Origin: an uncultured Clostridia bacterium
Lineage (GTDB): Bacteria; Bacillota; Clostridia; Oscillospirales; Acutalibacteraceae
NCBI GenBank assembly: GCA_947630285.1
Contig: CANRHD010000003.1
Span: forward strand, 61,651 to 125,650
Direction of reading: 5' to 3'
Length of the DNA: 64,000 bases
Shown here: positions 9,756 through 19,572 of the stretch, one piece after another
How the letters are laid out: each line of letters opens with the position of its first letter
Numbering within the stretch: the stretch's first letter is position 1
The notes under the pieces: model-generated
What the model was told of the DNA's origin: nothing
Database searches by the model: none
The model's input: only the letters and a program-made list of their open reading frames with translations
Program-made: the position numbers and the translations under genes

Positions 9756-10319
9756 TTATTTGCCGAAATATCTCTTGAGAAGTCCGGCAAAAGCCTTGCC
9801 GTGTCTTGCCTCGTCACGAGCCATTTCGTGAACCGTGTCGTGAATGGCGTCAAGGCCCTCTTCCTTGGCTCTCTTGGCAAGCTCTGTCTTGCCGAGTGTT
9901 GCGCCGTTTTCGGCCTCAACTCTTAATTCAAGATTTTTCTTTGTGCTGTCGGTAACAACTTCGCCGAGCAATTCAGCGAATTTTGCGGCGTGTTCAGCCT
10001 CCTCATAAGCGGCCTTTTCCCAGTAAAGACCGATTTCGGGATAGCCCTCTCTGTGAGCAACTCTCGCCATGGCAAGGTACATACCGACCTCGGTACATTC
10101 GCCTGTAAAATTAGCCTTAAGGCCGTCAATAATATCGGCAGGCGCACCTTTTGCAACGCCGACAATATGCTCGGCAGCCCATGACATTTCGTTTTCAACA
10201 ACTTCTGTAAATTTTGAGCCGGGGACTTTGCACTGAGGACAGAATTCAGGGGGTGTGTCGCCCTCATGAACATAGCCGCAAACCGGACAAATCCATTTTT
10301 TCATAATATTTACCTCCAA
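9756..10319 (-). CDS. Rubrerythrin of the 'reverse' type (N-terminal rubredoxin domain)
   Basis: N-terminal [29 protein letters not shown] rubredoxin motif followed by four-helix diiron motifs ([27 protein letters not shown]). Confidence 0.9.
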   Translation of the reverse strand: MEVNIMKKWICPVCGYVHEGDTPPEFCPQCKVPGSKFTEVVENEMSWAAEHIVGVAKGAPADIIDGLKANFTGECTEVGMYLAMARVAHREGYPEIGLYWEKAAYEEAEHAAKFAELLGEVVTDSTKKNLELRVEAENGATLGKTELAKRAKEEGLDAIHDTVHEMARDEARHGKAFAGLLKRYFGK

Positions 10320-10440
10320 ATTTATTTTTAAATATTATACTATATGTTTTTTTGTATTTCAAGCTTTTTTTAAATTTATGAATATACCCCGAATTTTAAT
10401 AATATATATTTATAAAAAGAAAAATAAACGGAGGACATTT

Positions 10441-11967
10441 ATGGAAATATCTAAAAAAATGTATAGTGTTTGCGCTAAAGATATACGCTGTGAGGATACC
10501 GTGGAGCATACTGTGGAGAGCGATATAACTCTGCCCGAATATTTCCCCGATATTGTCAGCGTTTTAAAGGCAACCTTAAAGCCCAATGTCACACAAACCA
10601 AACTGCTCTCGGGAAAGCTTGCTATTGAGGGTACGGCGCTTATAAGCATAATTTACCTTTGCGAAGAAAAGAAAATGCACTGCTTTGAGCAGAGACTTCC
10701 GTTTACAAAGACAATAGAGCTTTCAAAAACAGAAAACTGCTATCCCGTATGCGAGGTTCAGACCCAATTTGTAAACTGCCGTGTTTCAAGCCAGAGGAAG
10801 CTTTCTATACACTCTTCTGTTTCAATAAAATACAAGCTTTATTACGGAAAAACAAGAAATATACTCTCCGAATGTGACGAAAAAACAGTCCAGCTCAGAA
10901 AGAGCGAGAGTCAGGCTACGGTGCTCAGAGACTGTCAGATAAAAAGCTTTGTCATAAACGAAACCCTTGAGCTTGGAACGGCTCAGGACTCTATCGGTCA
11001 AATAATAAGAAGCGACGCCGTTGCGATACTTGACAGCGTGAAAATGGTATCGGGCAAGGCGCTTATAAAGGGCGAGCTTAAAGTAAAGGTGACATATTTA
11101 ACGGAAAAAGAGTGCTCTGTCGAAAAGTCCGAAAGCTCCATGCCGATAAGCCAGATTGTCGAGGTAGATACGGCGGACGACAGCATAGAGTATGTTACGC
11201 TCAGCGTAAGCTCGGTAGATGTATTTGCTAAGACGGATTCAAGCGGAGCGTTAAGAATGTTTGACCTTTCCGTCAGCGTCAACGCAGAGCTTAATATTTA
11301 CGATGAAAAGACGGTAGAATGTATCAGCGATATTTATTCAACCCAATACGAGCTTACGCAGAAAAAGGAGATAGTTCCCTTTATAAAGCTGTCGGACAGA
11401 ATTAACGACACATATCTTTTAAGGGCGAGTACGGATATTCAGGACAAAAAAATTAAGGCCGTTTTGGACATTAACGGCAGAAATATTAATTATTCCGCAG
11501 AGCTGAGGGATAATACATTCTTTGTAAACGGCACTTTGGGAATAAGCGCAGTAATACTCGATGAAAACGATGAAATTTCCTGCGTGGACAAAGAGCTGGA
11601 GTTTGAATACAGATGCGCTCTTAAAACAAATTCCCCGGACGCCTTCAGCTACAGCAACATAGTTCTTTCGTCGATGAATTACACAATCAATAACGAGAGC
11701 CGAATAGACATAAGGGCGGAGCTGTTTATAAATGCGGTTGTATTTGAAAACTATCAAAAGGAGGTAATAACCGATATTGAGCTTGACGAAAACAACAAAA
11801 AAACAAAGACAAACGCTTCGCTTACCATCTATTTTTCTGACCCGGGAGAAAGCATTTGGAATATAGCAAAACGGTATAACACCACCGTAAAGGCGATACT
11901 TGAAGAAAACAAGCTGACGGAGGATATATTAAAAGAGCGAACAAAACTTCTTATACCTTGCAAATAA
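10441..11967 (+). CDS. SPOCS-domain (DUF3794) + LysM protein, SipL-like spore morphogenesis protein
   Basis: Best start ATG 10441 after GGAGG; SPOCS-type repeats (IRCEDTVEHTVESDITLPEYFPDIVSVLKA), C-terminal LysM (DPGESIWNIAKRYNTTVKAILEEN...LLIP). Confidence 0.8.
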   Translation: MEISKKMYSVCAKDIRCEDTVEHTVESDITLPEYFPDIVSVLKATLKPNVTQTKLLSGKLAIEGTALISIIYLCEEKKMHCFEQRLPFTKTIELSKTENCYPVCEVQTQFVNCRVSSQRKLSIHSSVSIKYKLYYGKTRNILSECDEKTVQLRKSESQATVLRDCQIKSFVINETLELGTAQDSIGQIIRSDAVAILDSVKMVSGKALIKGELKVKVTYLTEKECSVEKSESSMPISQIVEVDTADDSIEYVTLSVSSVDVFAKTDSSGALRMFDLSVSVNAELNIYDEKTVECISDIYSTQYELTQKKEIVPFIKLSDRINDTYLLRASTDIQDKKIKAVLDINGRNINYSAELRDNTFFVNGTLGISAVILDENDEISCVDKELEFEYRCALKTNSPDAFSYSNIVLSSMNYTINNESRIDIRAELFINAVVFENYQKEVITDIELDENNKKTKTNASLTIYFSDPGESIWNIAKRYNTTVKAILEENKLTEDILKERTKLLIPCK

Positions 11968-12001
11968 AGTTAAGGCCCACACACCGTGGGCTTTAACTTT
12001 T
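11966..12001. terminator. Intrinsic terminator
   Basis: AAAGTTAAGGCCCAC-acacc-GTGGGCTTTAACTTTT. Confidence 0.85.
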
Positions 12002-12054
12002 ATATTTTTTTCAGCATAATATGTAGCGACAAATTCTTTATCAGAGGTGAAGAA

Positions 12055-12270
12055 ATGAAGCTAATAATTAAACTCAACTCCGTTACTTATGCAATGAAGG
12101 CGAGTTCGTTACTGAAAAATATAAATATTAAATCCGAAATATTAAAAAATCCGAGGCCGAAAAAAGGCGAGGGATGCGGATATATTCTTAAAATAAACAA
12201 CGCCTCCAACGAGGCACTCAATTATTTAAAGGAAAACGGAGTAGAAATCAAAGAAGCTGTGTGGGAATAA
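12055..12270 (+). CDS. DUF3343 family protein (putative Se/S carrier-like)
   Basis: RBS GAGGTGA before ATG 12055; conserved KGEGCGYILKI motif; overlaps the start of the next gene. Confidence 0.7.
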   Translation: MKLIIKLNSVTYAMKASSLLKNINIKSEILKNPRPKKGEGCGYILKINNASNEALNYLKENGVEIKEAVWE

Positions 12271-13418
12271 TGCTTTACTTTGACAATGCCGCAACGACCT
12301 ACCCAAAGCCCGGCTCCGTGCTTAAAGCGGTAGACGAATCAATAAAATATTACTGCGCCAATCCCGGCAGAGCGGGCCACAATATGGCGCAGAGAACATC
12401 AAAGCTGGTCTTTTCGACAAGAGAAAAAATCGCCGAGCTTTTCGGAGTAAATAAGCCCGAAAACATTATTTTTACCCCAAACTGCACCTACGCTTTAAAC
12501 TGCGTTATCAAGGGCTTGGCGCTTCCCGGAAGCCATTTTGTTATATCTTCCCTTGAACACAATGCCGTTGTAAGGCCGCTTGAAGCCTTAAAAAAGGACG
12601 GAATATCCGATTACAGCATTGCAAGCGTTGAAAAAAACGACATCGAAACCGTACAAAATTTTGAAAACCTGATAAACAAAAATACAAGGGCGATAATTTG
12701 CACGGGAGCTTCAAATGTTTTCGGTAAAATGCCGCCCGTTAAATTGCTTTCCCGGCTTGCCCACAGCAAAAATATATTATTTGTTACAGACGCCGCACAG
12801 ACGGCCGGAATAACGGAAATTAACTGTTCGAGGGACGGTATTGATTTTTTATGTGCCGCCGCACACAAGGGGCTTTATGCGCCCATGGGCCTCGGAGTTT
12901 TGGTAATAAATTGTGAAAACAGGCTCAAAACCCTGACAGAGGGCGGAACGGGAACGCAGTCTTTCGTTTTGTCCCAGCCCGAGGAGAGCCCCGAGAGATA
13001 TGAGAGCGGCACTTTGAGTATTCCGCTTATTGCCGGTCTTTCGGCAGGCGTTGACTTTGTAAACAGGCAAAAAATAAAAAATATTTACAGACACGAAACG
13101 GAACTGATAAATTATATATATTCCGAATTTAAAAATATGAAAAACATTGAGCTTTATACGGATTTGCTTTCAAAAGACGAAAGCTTTGCCCCTCTTATTT
13201 CTTTTAATATTAAAAATCTCGGCAGTGAGGAGACGGCAAGACGGCTTAATGACTTAGGCATTGCCGTAAGAGCCGGTTTTCACTGTGCGCCGCTTGCTCA
13301 TATTTCATATAAAACCGCCGATACCGGTACGGTGAGAATAGCTCCGTCGTTTTTCACAGAAAAAAAGGATGTAAATTTATTGTTAAATTCAGTATTTAAA
13401 ATTGCAAAAAGTCAATAA
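12270..13418 (+). CDS. Cysteine desulfurase-family class V aminotransferase
   Basis: YFDNAATTYPKP, DAAQTAGITEINC..., AAHKGLYAPMGLG (PLP Lys), FHCAPLAH active-site Cys region. Confidence 0.9.
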   Translation: MLYFDNAATTYPKPGSVLKAVDESIKYYCANPGRAGHNMAQRTSKLVFSTREKIAELFGVNKPENIIFTPNCTYALNCVIKGLALPGSHFVISSLEHNAVVRPLEALKKDGISDYSIASVEKNDIETVQNFENLINKNTRAIICTGASNVFGKMPPVKLLSRLAHSKNILFVTDAAQTAGITEINCSRDGIDFLCAAAHKGLYAPMGLGVLVINCENRLKTLTEGGTGTQSFVLSQPEESPERYESGTLSIPLIAGLSAGVDFVNRQKIKNIYRHETELINYIYSEFKNMKNIELYTDLLSKDESFAPLISFNIKNLGSEETARRLNDLGIAVRAGFHCAPLAHISYKTADTGTVRIAPSFFTEKKDVNLLLNSVFKIAKSQ

Positions 13419-13423
13419 GTATG

Positions 13424-13490
13424 ATACAATATATTGCGATTATATATGTTTAATTATGTTTTTTGATTGTAATATATTGTATTTTTTTGT
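13424..13490 (+). promoter_or_regulatory. Long inverted repeat plus T-tract upstream of cdaA (terminator or leader attenuator)
   Basis: ATACAATATATT (13424-13435) and AATATATTGTAT (13471-13482) perfect 12-bp arms followed by a T-tract. Confidence 0.55.
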
Positions 13491-13504
13491 CAGAGGGTGA
13501 GTAA

Positions 13505-14389
13505 ATGCTGAATTTTTTAAGTTTTTCCGACGCTTTGGTGGATATAAAAAACGCAATTTTAAGCTTTAACGGTTTATCCGATGTACTTGATATTCTTCTG
13601 GTTGCGTTCGTAATTTATGCGATAATAAATCTTATTAGGGATACTAAGGCAATTCAGCTTGCCAAGGGCTTTATATTTATTGTAATTTTATACGCCGTAG
13701 TTTCCGTTTTAAAGATGGAAGTAAGCACTTACATTTTCACCCTTTTCTTTTCAAATTTGCTTGTTGTGCTTGTCGTTATCTTTTCGCCGGAAATCAGGCG
13801 TGCGCTTGAAAGCGTGGGTAAAAGCTCCGTTTCAAATTTCAGCTTTTTATCAATAAAAAGCAACTCCGACTATAAAATCCGTGAAGATATCAACAAGATG
13901 ATTAACGCCGTCTGCCGTGCCTGTGCCGAAATGAGCGATAAGAAAATAGGTGCGCTCATCGTTTTTGAAAGGGAAACGCTTTTGGGCGATATAATAAACA
14001 CGGGTACGCCGATAGACTCCGATATTTCAACGGAGCTTATAGGTAATATATTCTTCCCGAAGGCTCCGCTCCATGACGGCGCAATGGTAATAAAAGATAC
14101 AAGAATTTGCGCCGCCGGCTGTATTTTGCCCTTGACAAAATTTAATGAAATCAGCAGTTCTCTGGGAACCCGTCACCGTGCCGCAATAGGTATGAGCGAA
14201 CAGAGCGATGCGCTCGTTGTTGTTGTGTCGGAGGAAACGGGCGCTATTTCCGTTGCGGAAAAGGGCAGGCTCAAAAGGGATATTTCCGACGGCGATCTCA
14301 GGGAAATATTAGATAAGACCTTTGCGCCGGATTTGCCGACGGAAAAGAAGAGCATATTTAAAAAGTCAAAGAAAGGGGACTCAAAGTAA
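13505..14389 (+). CDS. cdaA: Diadenylate cyclase CdaA
   Basis: Three TM helices followed by DisA_N domain: KAPLHDGAMVI, LGTRHRAAIGMSE. Confidence 0.95.
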   Translation: MLNFLSFSDALVDIKNAILSFNGLSDVLDILLVAFVIYAIINLIRDTKAIQLAKGFIFIVILYAVVSVLKMEVSTYIFTLFFSNLLVVLVVIFSPEIRRALESVGKSSVSNFSFLSIKSNSDYKIREDINKMINAVCRACAEMSDKKIGALIVFERETLLGDIINTGTPIDSDISTELIGNIFFPKAPLHDGAMVIKDTRICAAGCILPLTKFNEISSSLGTRHRAAIGMSEQSDALVVVVSEETGAISVAEKGRLKRDISDGDLREILDKTFAPDLPTEKKSIFKKSKKGDSK

Positions 14390-15675
14390 TGGCCAAAAGC
14401 TCTGACAGACGAATAACTTTAAGGGGCGTTTTTGCTAACAACAAATTTGTTTTTGTGTTTTCTCTTTTAATATCTTTTTGTCTTTGGCTTTGGATTTCCA
14501 TAGAAAAAAGTCCCGTTGTGGAAAACACTATACTTTCCGTCCCCGTTGAGATAAGCCTTGAGGACAGTATTCCCAGTCAGCTCGGCTTAAAGGTTTTCGG
14601 CAATGAAAACTACACGGTTGATGTAACCGTCGTAGGTAAAAAGTTTGTGGTAGGTTCGCTTACGGCAGACGATATACGGGTTGCCGCACAGACGAGCTAT
14701 GTGGACTCGGCAGGCACTAAAACGCTTTTGTTAAAGGCCAGTCCTTTAAACAACAAGGATTTTGAAATTACCGCCCTGTCGCAGAACTATATTTCCGTTT
14801 ACTTCGATTCGTTAAAGGAGACGGAATTTGCGGTTGTGCCAAAGGTAATTTCAAATGTCGATAAGGTTGTTGACGACGGCCTGATTTTGGGCGACGCCGT
14901 GCTTTCAAACAGTACCCTGCGTGTGAGCGGACCGGCGACGGAGGTAAATAAAATTACCGGCATTACCGCCGAATATGTAATAGACGAAACGCTTTCAAAA
15001 ACCACTACTGTAACGCCGGAGCTTAAATTTGAGGGCGCAAACACGGACGATTTGAAAAACACGGAAATTGTCGATAACACAACCGTCACCACCATGACTA
15101 TCCCTATACTTAAAAAGGTCGTTTTACCGACCACCGTTTCGTTCAGGAATGTTCCGGCGGATTATTTGGATTACTCCTTTAAAAAGACTGTCAGCCCGGC
15201 GTCCGTTACCGCCGAAATTCAGGTTGAAAAGCTGGAGCAAACCAAAGAAATTGTTGTGGGAACCATTGATTTCAATAAGCTTGATTTGGGCACGAACGAG
15301 TTTAAATTTAATTCCGGCGATATTACCGATTATGTGCTTTTGAACGATAATATACAGTTTAATTGCAGTGTTGTTATCGACGATGTTGTGGCAAAGACGA
15401 TAACCGTACCGACCAAAAACATTAAAATTGAAAATGTGGCCGAGGGTTATTCCGTAAAGGTGCTCGATTCAAAAATTGACAATGTTAAAATACTCGGGCC
15501 GCAGGCGGATATAGACAAGCTTAACAGCGGCGATGTCAGCGTGTCGCTTGACCTTGCAAATATAACGCTTGCCGAGGGGAATATGTCTGTTCCCGTAAGC
15601 TTTTCCGTCAATTACAGCACCTCCAGTTGGGCGAGCGGAGAATATAAGGTCAGAATTTCTTGTGTTAAAAATTAA
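14389..15675 (+). CDS. cdaR: YbbR-domain regulator CdaR
   Basis: N-terminal TM (SFCLWLWISIEKSP), YbbR repeats, adjacent to cdaA. Confidence 0.85.
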   Translation: MAKSSDRRITLRGVFANNKFVFVFSLLISFCLWLWISIEKSPVVENTILSVPVEISLEDSIPSQLGLKVFGNENYTVDVTVVGKKFVVGSLTADDIRVAAQTSYVDSAGTKTLLLKASPLNNKDFEITALSQNYISVYFDSLKETEFAVVPKVISNVDKVVDDGLILGDAVLSNSTLRVSGPATEVNKITGITAEYVIDETLSKTTTVTPELKFEGANTDDLKNTEIVDNTTVTTMTIPILKKVVLPTTVSFRNVPADYLDYSFKKTVSPASVTAEIQVEKLEQTKEIVVGTIDFNKLDLGTNEFKFNSGDITDYVLLNDNIQFNCSVVIDDVVAKTITVPTKNIKIENVAEGYSVKVLDSKIDNVKILGPQADIDKLNSGDVSVSLDLANITLAEGNMSVPVSFSVNYSTSSWASGEYKVRISCVKN

Positions 15676-15692
15676 TTGTAAGGAGAATTAAG

Positions 15693-16673
15693 TTGAGTCA
15701 GGAAAAAGCCAAAAAGGCGCATAAAACTTCCGTCGGCGGACAGGCTCTTATCGAGGGCATAATGATGAGGGGGCCTAAGGGCGCCGCAATGTCGGTACGC
15801 CTTCCCAACGGCGAGATCGAAACAGAATTAAAACAGATAAAACCCTGGAAAGAAAAATGCAAATTGTTTTCTCTGCCTCTTATCAGGGGAATTGTGGGCT
15901 TTGTAGAGTCGCTTGTCACCGGCTACGGCTTTTTAATGGAATCTGCCGAAAAGTCAACGCAGGGCCTTGAAACTCCGCCAAAGGAAGAGATGTCAAAGGC
16001 GGACAGATTTATTGAAGAGCATTTCGGCGAAAAAATGATGAATGTTGTCGGAGTTATTTCGGCCGTTTTGGGCTTCGGGCTTGCTTTCTTTCTGTTTATG
16101 TGGCTTCCGTCCTTTTTAATTGATTTAATTACGGGAAACAGCCTTCAAAAATTCCACCCTCTGTTTGAAGGTATAATCAGAATAATTATTTTTATTGCAT
16201 ATATGTTCATCGTTTCGCAGATGAAAGAGATAAAAAGGGTATTTATGTACCACGGCGCAGAGCATAAGTCCATATTCTGCTATGAAAACGGCCTTGAACT
16301 GACTGTTGACAATGTGAGAAAACAGTCGAGATTTCACCCGAGATGCGGTACAAGCTTTATGTTTGTTATGATTTTGTTGAGTATTCTTGTTTCCTCGGCG
16401 CTTGTCCTAATTTTTCCGAACCTTGCTTCTGTGAGCAGAATAGCTTGGATAGGCGTTAAGCTTTTGGTGCTTCCCGTTGTTATGGGGCTCGGATACGAGT
16501 TTATAAAATATGCCGGCAGGCACGATAATATTGCGGTAAAAATTCTTGCCGCTCCCGGTCTTTGGATGCAGAGAATTACCACAAAAGAGCCCACCGACGA
16601 CATTATAGAAGTGGGTATTCAATCGCTTAAAGCCGTGCTTACAGACAATCCCGAGGACGACGAAATTAAATGA
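15693..16673 (+). CDS. DUF1385 membrane protein (YqhQ-like)
   Basis: GGQALIEGIMMRGPKGAAMSVRLPNGEI; YHGAEHKSIFCYE; RFHPRCGTSFMF. Confidence 0.9.
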   Translation: MSQEKAKKAHKTSVGGQALIEGIMMRGPKGAAMSVRLPNGEIETELKQIKPWKEKCKLFSLPLIRGIVGFVESLVTGYGFLMESAEKSTQGLETPPKEEMSKADRFIEEHFGEKMMNVVGVISAVLGFGLAFFLFMWLPSFLIDLITGNSLQKFHPLFEGIIRIIIFIAYMFIVSQMKEIKRVFMYHGAEHKSIFCYENGLELTVDNVRKQSRFHPRCGTSFMFVMILLSILVSSALVLIFPNLASVSRIAWIGVKLLVLPVVMGLGYEFIKYAGRHDNIAVKILAAPGLWMQRITTKEPTDDIIEVGIQSLKAVLTDNPEDDEIK

Positions 16674-17509
16674 CGGTTAATCAGCTTTACAACGACTGCC
16701 TTTTAAGGCTTAAAAATTCCGGCAACGATGATTACCGCTTCGATTGCGACTGCCTGTTTGAACACTTTATCGGGTTTGATAAGGTAAAGCGCATTACAAA
16801 AGGCGAATTTCCCGTTTCCGATAAAGCGTGTAAAGAATTATCGGACGCAGTAGACAGGCGCACACAGGGTGAACCGTTGCAGTATATACTCGGAAAATGG
16901 AGCTTTATGGGCTGTGATTTTTTCGTCGGGAGCGGAGTTTTAATTCCAAGACCCGAAACGGAAATGCTTGTTTTGAGAGCCGATGAAATAATCAGGGAAA
17001 ATAAGCTTTCAACCGTATTTGACCTGTGCGCCGGTACGGGGGCGATAGGCTTGAGCATTGCAAGGTTAAACCCCGATTGCAGGGTTTATATGTTCGAAAA
17101 ATACGACGGTGCTTTTTACTATCTTCAAAAAAATGTCGGGGCTTTCGGACTTGAAAATGTAACTGCGTTAAAATGCGATATTACGGATTTTAACGCTTCC
17201 GGGCTTCCGAAAGCCGATTTAATAGTTTCAAATCCGCCCTATATCAAAAAAAGCGAGATTAAGCTGTTGCAAAAAGAGGTTTTAAGAGAACCTGTTACGG
17301 CGCTTAGCGCAGGGGAGGACGGGCTTGACTTTTACCGTGCCATAAGAAGCAAATGGCTTTCGCTTTTAAAGGATAACGGCACAGTCTTGCTTGAGTGCGG
17401 AGACGGACAATCCTCCGATGTTATTGCCTGTTTTGACGGCGTTATTAAAAGCTCTGCGGTATATTATGACTTTAATAATATTGACAGAGCGGTTGAAATA
17501 AATGTATAA
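16670..17509 (+). CDS. prmC: Release-factor glutamine methyltransferase
   Basis: LIPRPETEMLV, DLCAGTGAIGLS, SNPPYIKKSE motifs. Confidence 0.95.
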   Translation: MTVNQLYNDCLLRLKNSGNDDYRFDCDCLFEHFIGFDKVKRITKGEFPVSDKACKELSDAVDRRTQGEPLQYILGKWSFMGCDFFVGSGVLIPRPETEMLVLRADEIIRENKLSTVFDLCAGTGAIGLSIARLNPDCRVYMFEKYDGAFYYLQKNVGAFGLENVTALKCDITDFNASGLPKADLIVSNPPYIKKSEIKLLQKEVLREPVTALSAGEDGLDFYRAIRSKWLSLLKDNGTVLLECGDGQSSDVIACFDGVIKSSAVYYDFNNIDRAVEINV

Positions 17510-17527
17510 TTAATTGTTGGTGATATT

Positions 17528-18196
17528 ATGTTGTTTAACTTACTGCAGGGATATTCCGGTATAGAGCTTTTTATTTTGCTCTTTGCCCGTTTGTTCGTCG
17601 TTTTCTGCGTGCTTCCCTTGCATGAATACGCCCATGCTTATGTTGCAACCAAGCTGGGCGATCAAACGGCGAGGCTGTCCGGCAGGCTTACCGTAAATCC
17701 GCTGGCACACCTTGACGCAATAGGCGCAATAATGATATTTCTTGTAGGCTTCGGATACGCAAAACCCGTACCCGTTAATCCGAGAAATTTCAAAAACCCC
17801 AAAAAAGGTATGGCGATTACCGCCCTTGCAGGCCCGTTATCCAATATTTTAATGGCTTTGTTTTTCCTTATCCTTTATCATATTGTAATTTTGTTCAAAA
17901 GCACCGTGATTGTAAGTTCAATCGCATATTTTCTATATTTTGCATGCACAATCAATATTGGTCTTGCGGTATTTAACCTCATTCCCATTCCGCCGCTTGA
18001 CGGTTCAAGAATTTTACAACTGCTTATACCCTCAAAATATTATTTTAAGTTTGCACAGTATGAGAGATATATAATTCTCGTTGTTTTTGCCCTGATTATA
18101 TTCGGAGTACTTGACAGACCTTTGGCGGTTCTTGACCAACTGCTGTTTAATCTGCTTGACTTTATTGTCAGCATACCTTTTAAACTGTTTTCGTAA
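17528..18196 (+). CDS. Site-2 protease family (M50) membrane protein
   Basis: HEYAHAYVATKLGD, NLIPIPPLDGSRIL. Confidence 0.9.
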   Translation: MLFNLLQGYSGIELFILLFARLFVVFCVLPLHEYAHAYVATKLGDQTARLSGRLTVNPLAHLDAIGAIMIFLVGFGYAKPVPVNPRNFKNPKKGMAITALAGPLSNILMALFFLILYHIVILFKSTVIVSSIAYFLYFACTINIGLAVFNLIPIPPLDGSRILQLLIPSKYYFKFAQYERYIILVVFALIIFGVLDRPLAVLDQLLFNLLDFIVSIPFKLFS

Positions 18197-18208
18197 AGGA
18201 TTAGTGTA

Positions 18209-18952
18209 ATGGAAACAAGTCTTTCATACAAAATTGCGGCGTTTGAAGGTCCGCTTGACCTGTTGCTTCATCTTATTTCCAAGCATAAGCTCGACATTTA
18301 CGACATACCGATTGCCGAGCTTGTTGACCAGTATATTGAATATGTGCGCCAAATGGAAAAAGAAGATTTGTATATTGCAAGTGAATTTATCGAGATGGCC
18401 GCAAGGCTTGTTTATATAAAATCGGTTTCTCTTCTGCCCGTTTACGAGGAGGCGGAGGAGCTCAAGCGTGAATTGACCGGCGAGCTTATTGAATACAGGG
18501 ACTGTCAGCTTATGGCGGGAAAGCTGTCGGAGCATACATACGGCTTTGATACCTTTATCAGGGCTCCCGAAAAGCTTCCCGTTGATTACACCTATACACG
18601 GCTTCACGAGGGAAACGAGCTTATAAAGGCTTATCTGAACGCCGCAGGCAGAAAACTGCGTAATTTGCCTCCGCCCGTCGAGGCGTTCAGGGAAATAGTT
18701 GCAAGGAAAATAGTTTCGGTCGGCTCTAAAATCAAGTCGATTTTTAAGCAGTTTACCAAGGTCGGCAGTAAAAAGAAATTAAATTCGCTTATGCTCGGAG
18801 CCGAAAGCCGTTCGGATATGGTAGCCACCTTTCTTGCCGTGCTTGAACTTGCAAAGTCAAGGAAAATTAATATAATCGGCGCAGGTTCCGATGTTGACAT
18901 AGAGCTTTTGGATAATGATTTTACAAATATGGACTCGGAAGAATGGGAGTAA
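18209..18952 (+). CDS. scpA: Segregation and condensation protein A
   Basis: FEGPLDLLLHLISKHKLDIYDIPIAEL. Confidence 0.95.
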   Translation: METSLSYKIAAFEGPLDLLLHLISKHKLDIYDIPIAELVDQYIEYVRQMEKEDLYIASEFIEMAARLVYIKSVSLLPVYEEAEELKRELTGELIEYRDCQLMAGKLSEHTYGFDTFIRAPEKLPVDYTYTRLHEGNELIKAYLNAAGRKLRNLPPPVEAFREIVARKIVSVGSKIKSIFKQFTKVGSKKKLNSLMLGAESRSDMVATFLAVLELAKSRKINIIGAGSDVDIELLDNDFTNMDSEEWE

Positions 18953-19542
18953 AAATGGCTAACGCTAAACAGTTACAGGCAATAGTAGAGGCTATTCTTT
19001 TTGCAAGCGGCGAACCGCTTGAGATTGAAAGAATTTCACAGGCTCTTGACATTGAGGACGATCAAACTCAGCAAATTTTATTAAATCTTGCGGCACAGCT
19101 TGACGAGAGGGAAAGCGGTATTTGCCTTTTAAATCTTGACGGCAAATATCAGCTTACCACAAGGAATATTTACGGAGATTACATAAGAAAAGTACTTGAG
19201 GTTAAAAGAAACGCTCCGCTGTCCCAGGCGGCTTTTGAGGTGCTTGCGATAGTTGCGTACAACCAGCCCGTTACCAAGGCGTTTATAGAGCAGGTGAGGG
19301 GCGTTGACTGCTCCGGCGTTATCGCCACGCTTTGCCAAAGGAAGCTTATCGAGGAAAAGGGCAGGCTCGAACTTGCCGGCAGACCTCTTGTTTACGGCAC
19401 AACGCCTGACTTTTTAAGGTGCTTTTCATTCGCTTCGCTTGATGAACTGCCGGAGCTTCCCAAAACCGTTGACACCGACAGACAGCTTGTATTAAGTGAT
19501 GAACCCGAAAGCGTACAGCAGGACGAAAGCAATGCGCAATAA
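18943..19542 (+). CDS. scpB: Segregation and condensation protein B
   Basis: AILFASGEPLEIERISQAL...APLSQAAFEVLAIVAYNQPVTKAFIEQVRGVD. Confidence 0.95.
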   Translation: MGVKMANAKQLQAIVEAILFASGEPLEIERISQALDIEDDQTQQILLNLAAQLDERESGICLLNLDGKYQLTTRNIYGDYIRKVLEVKRNAPLSQAAFEVLAIVAYNQPVTKAFIEQVRGVDCSGVIATLCQRKLIEEKGRLELAGRPLVYGTTPDFLRCFSFASLDELPELPKTVDTDRQLVLSDEPESVQQDESNAQ

Positions 19543-19572
19543 ATTTTATTAAAATGAGAAAGGAGAGCGTGT

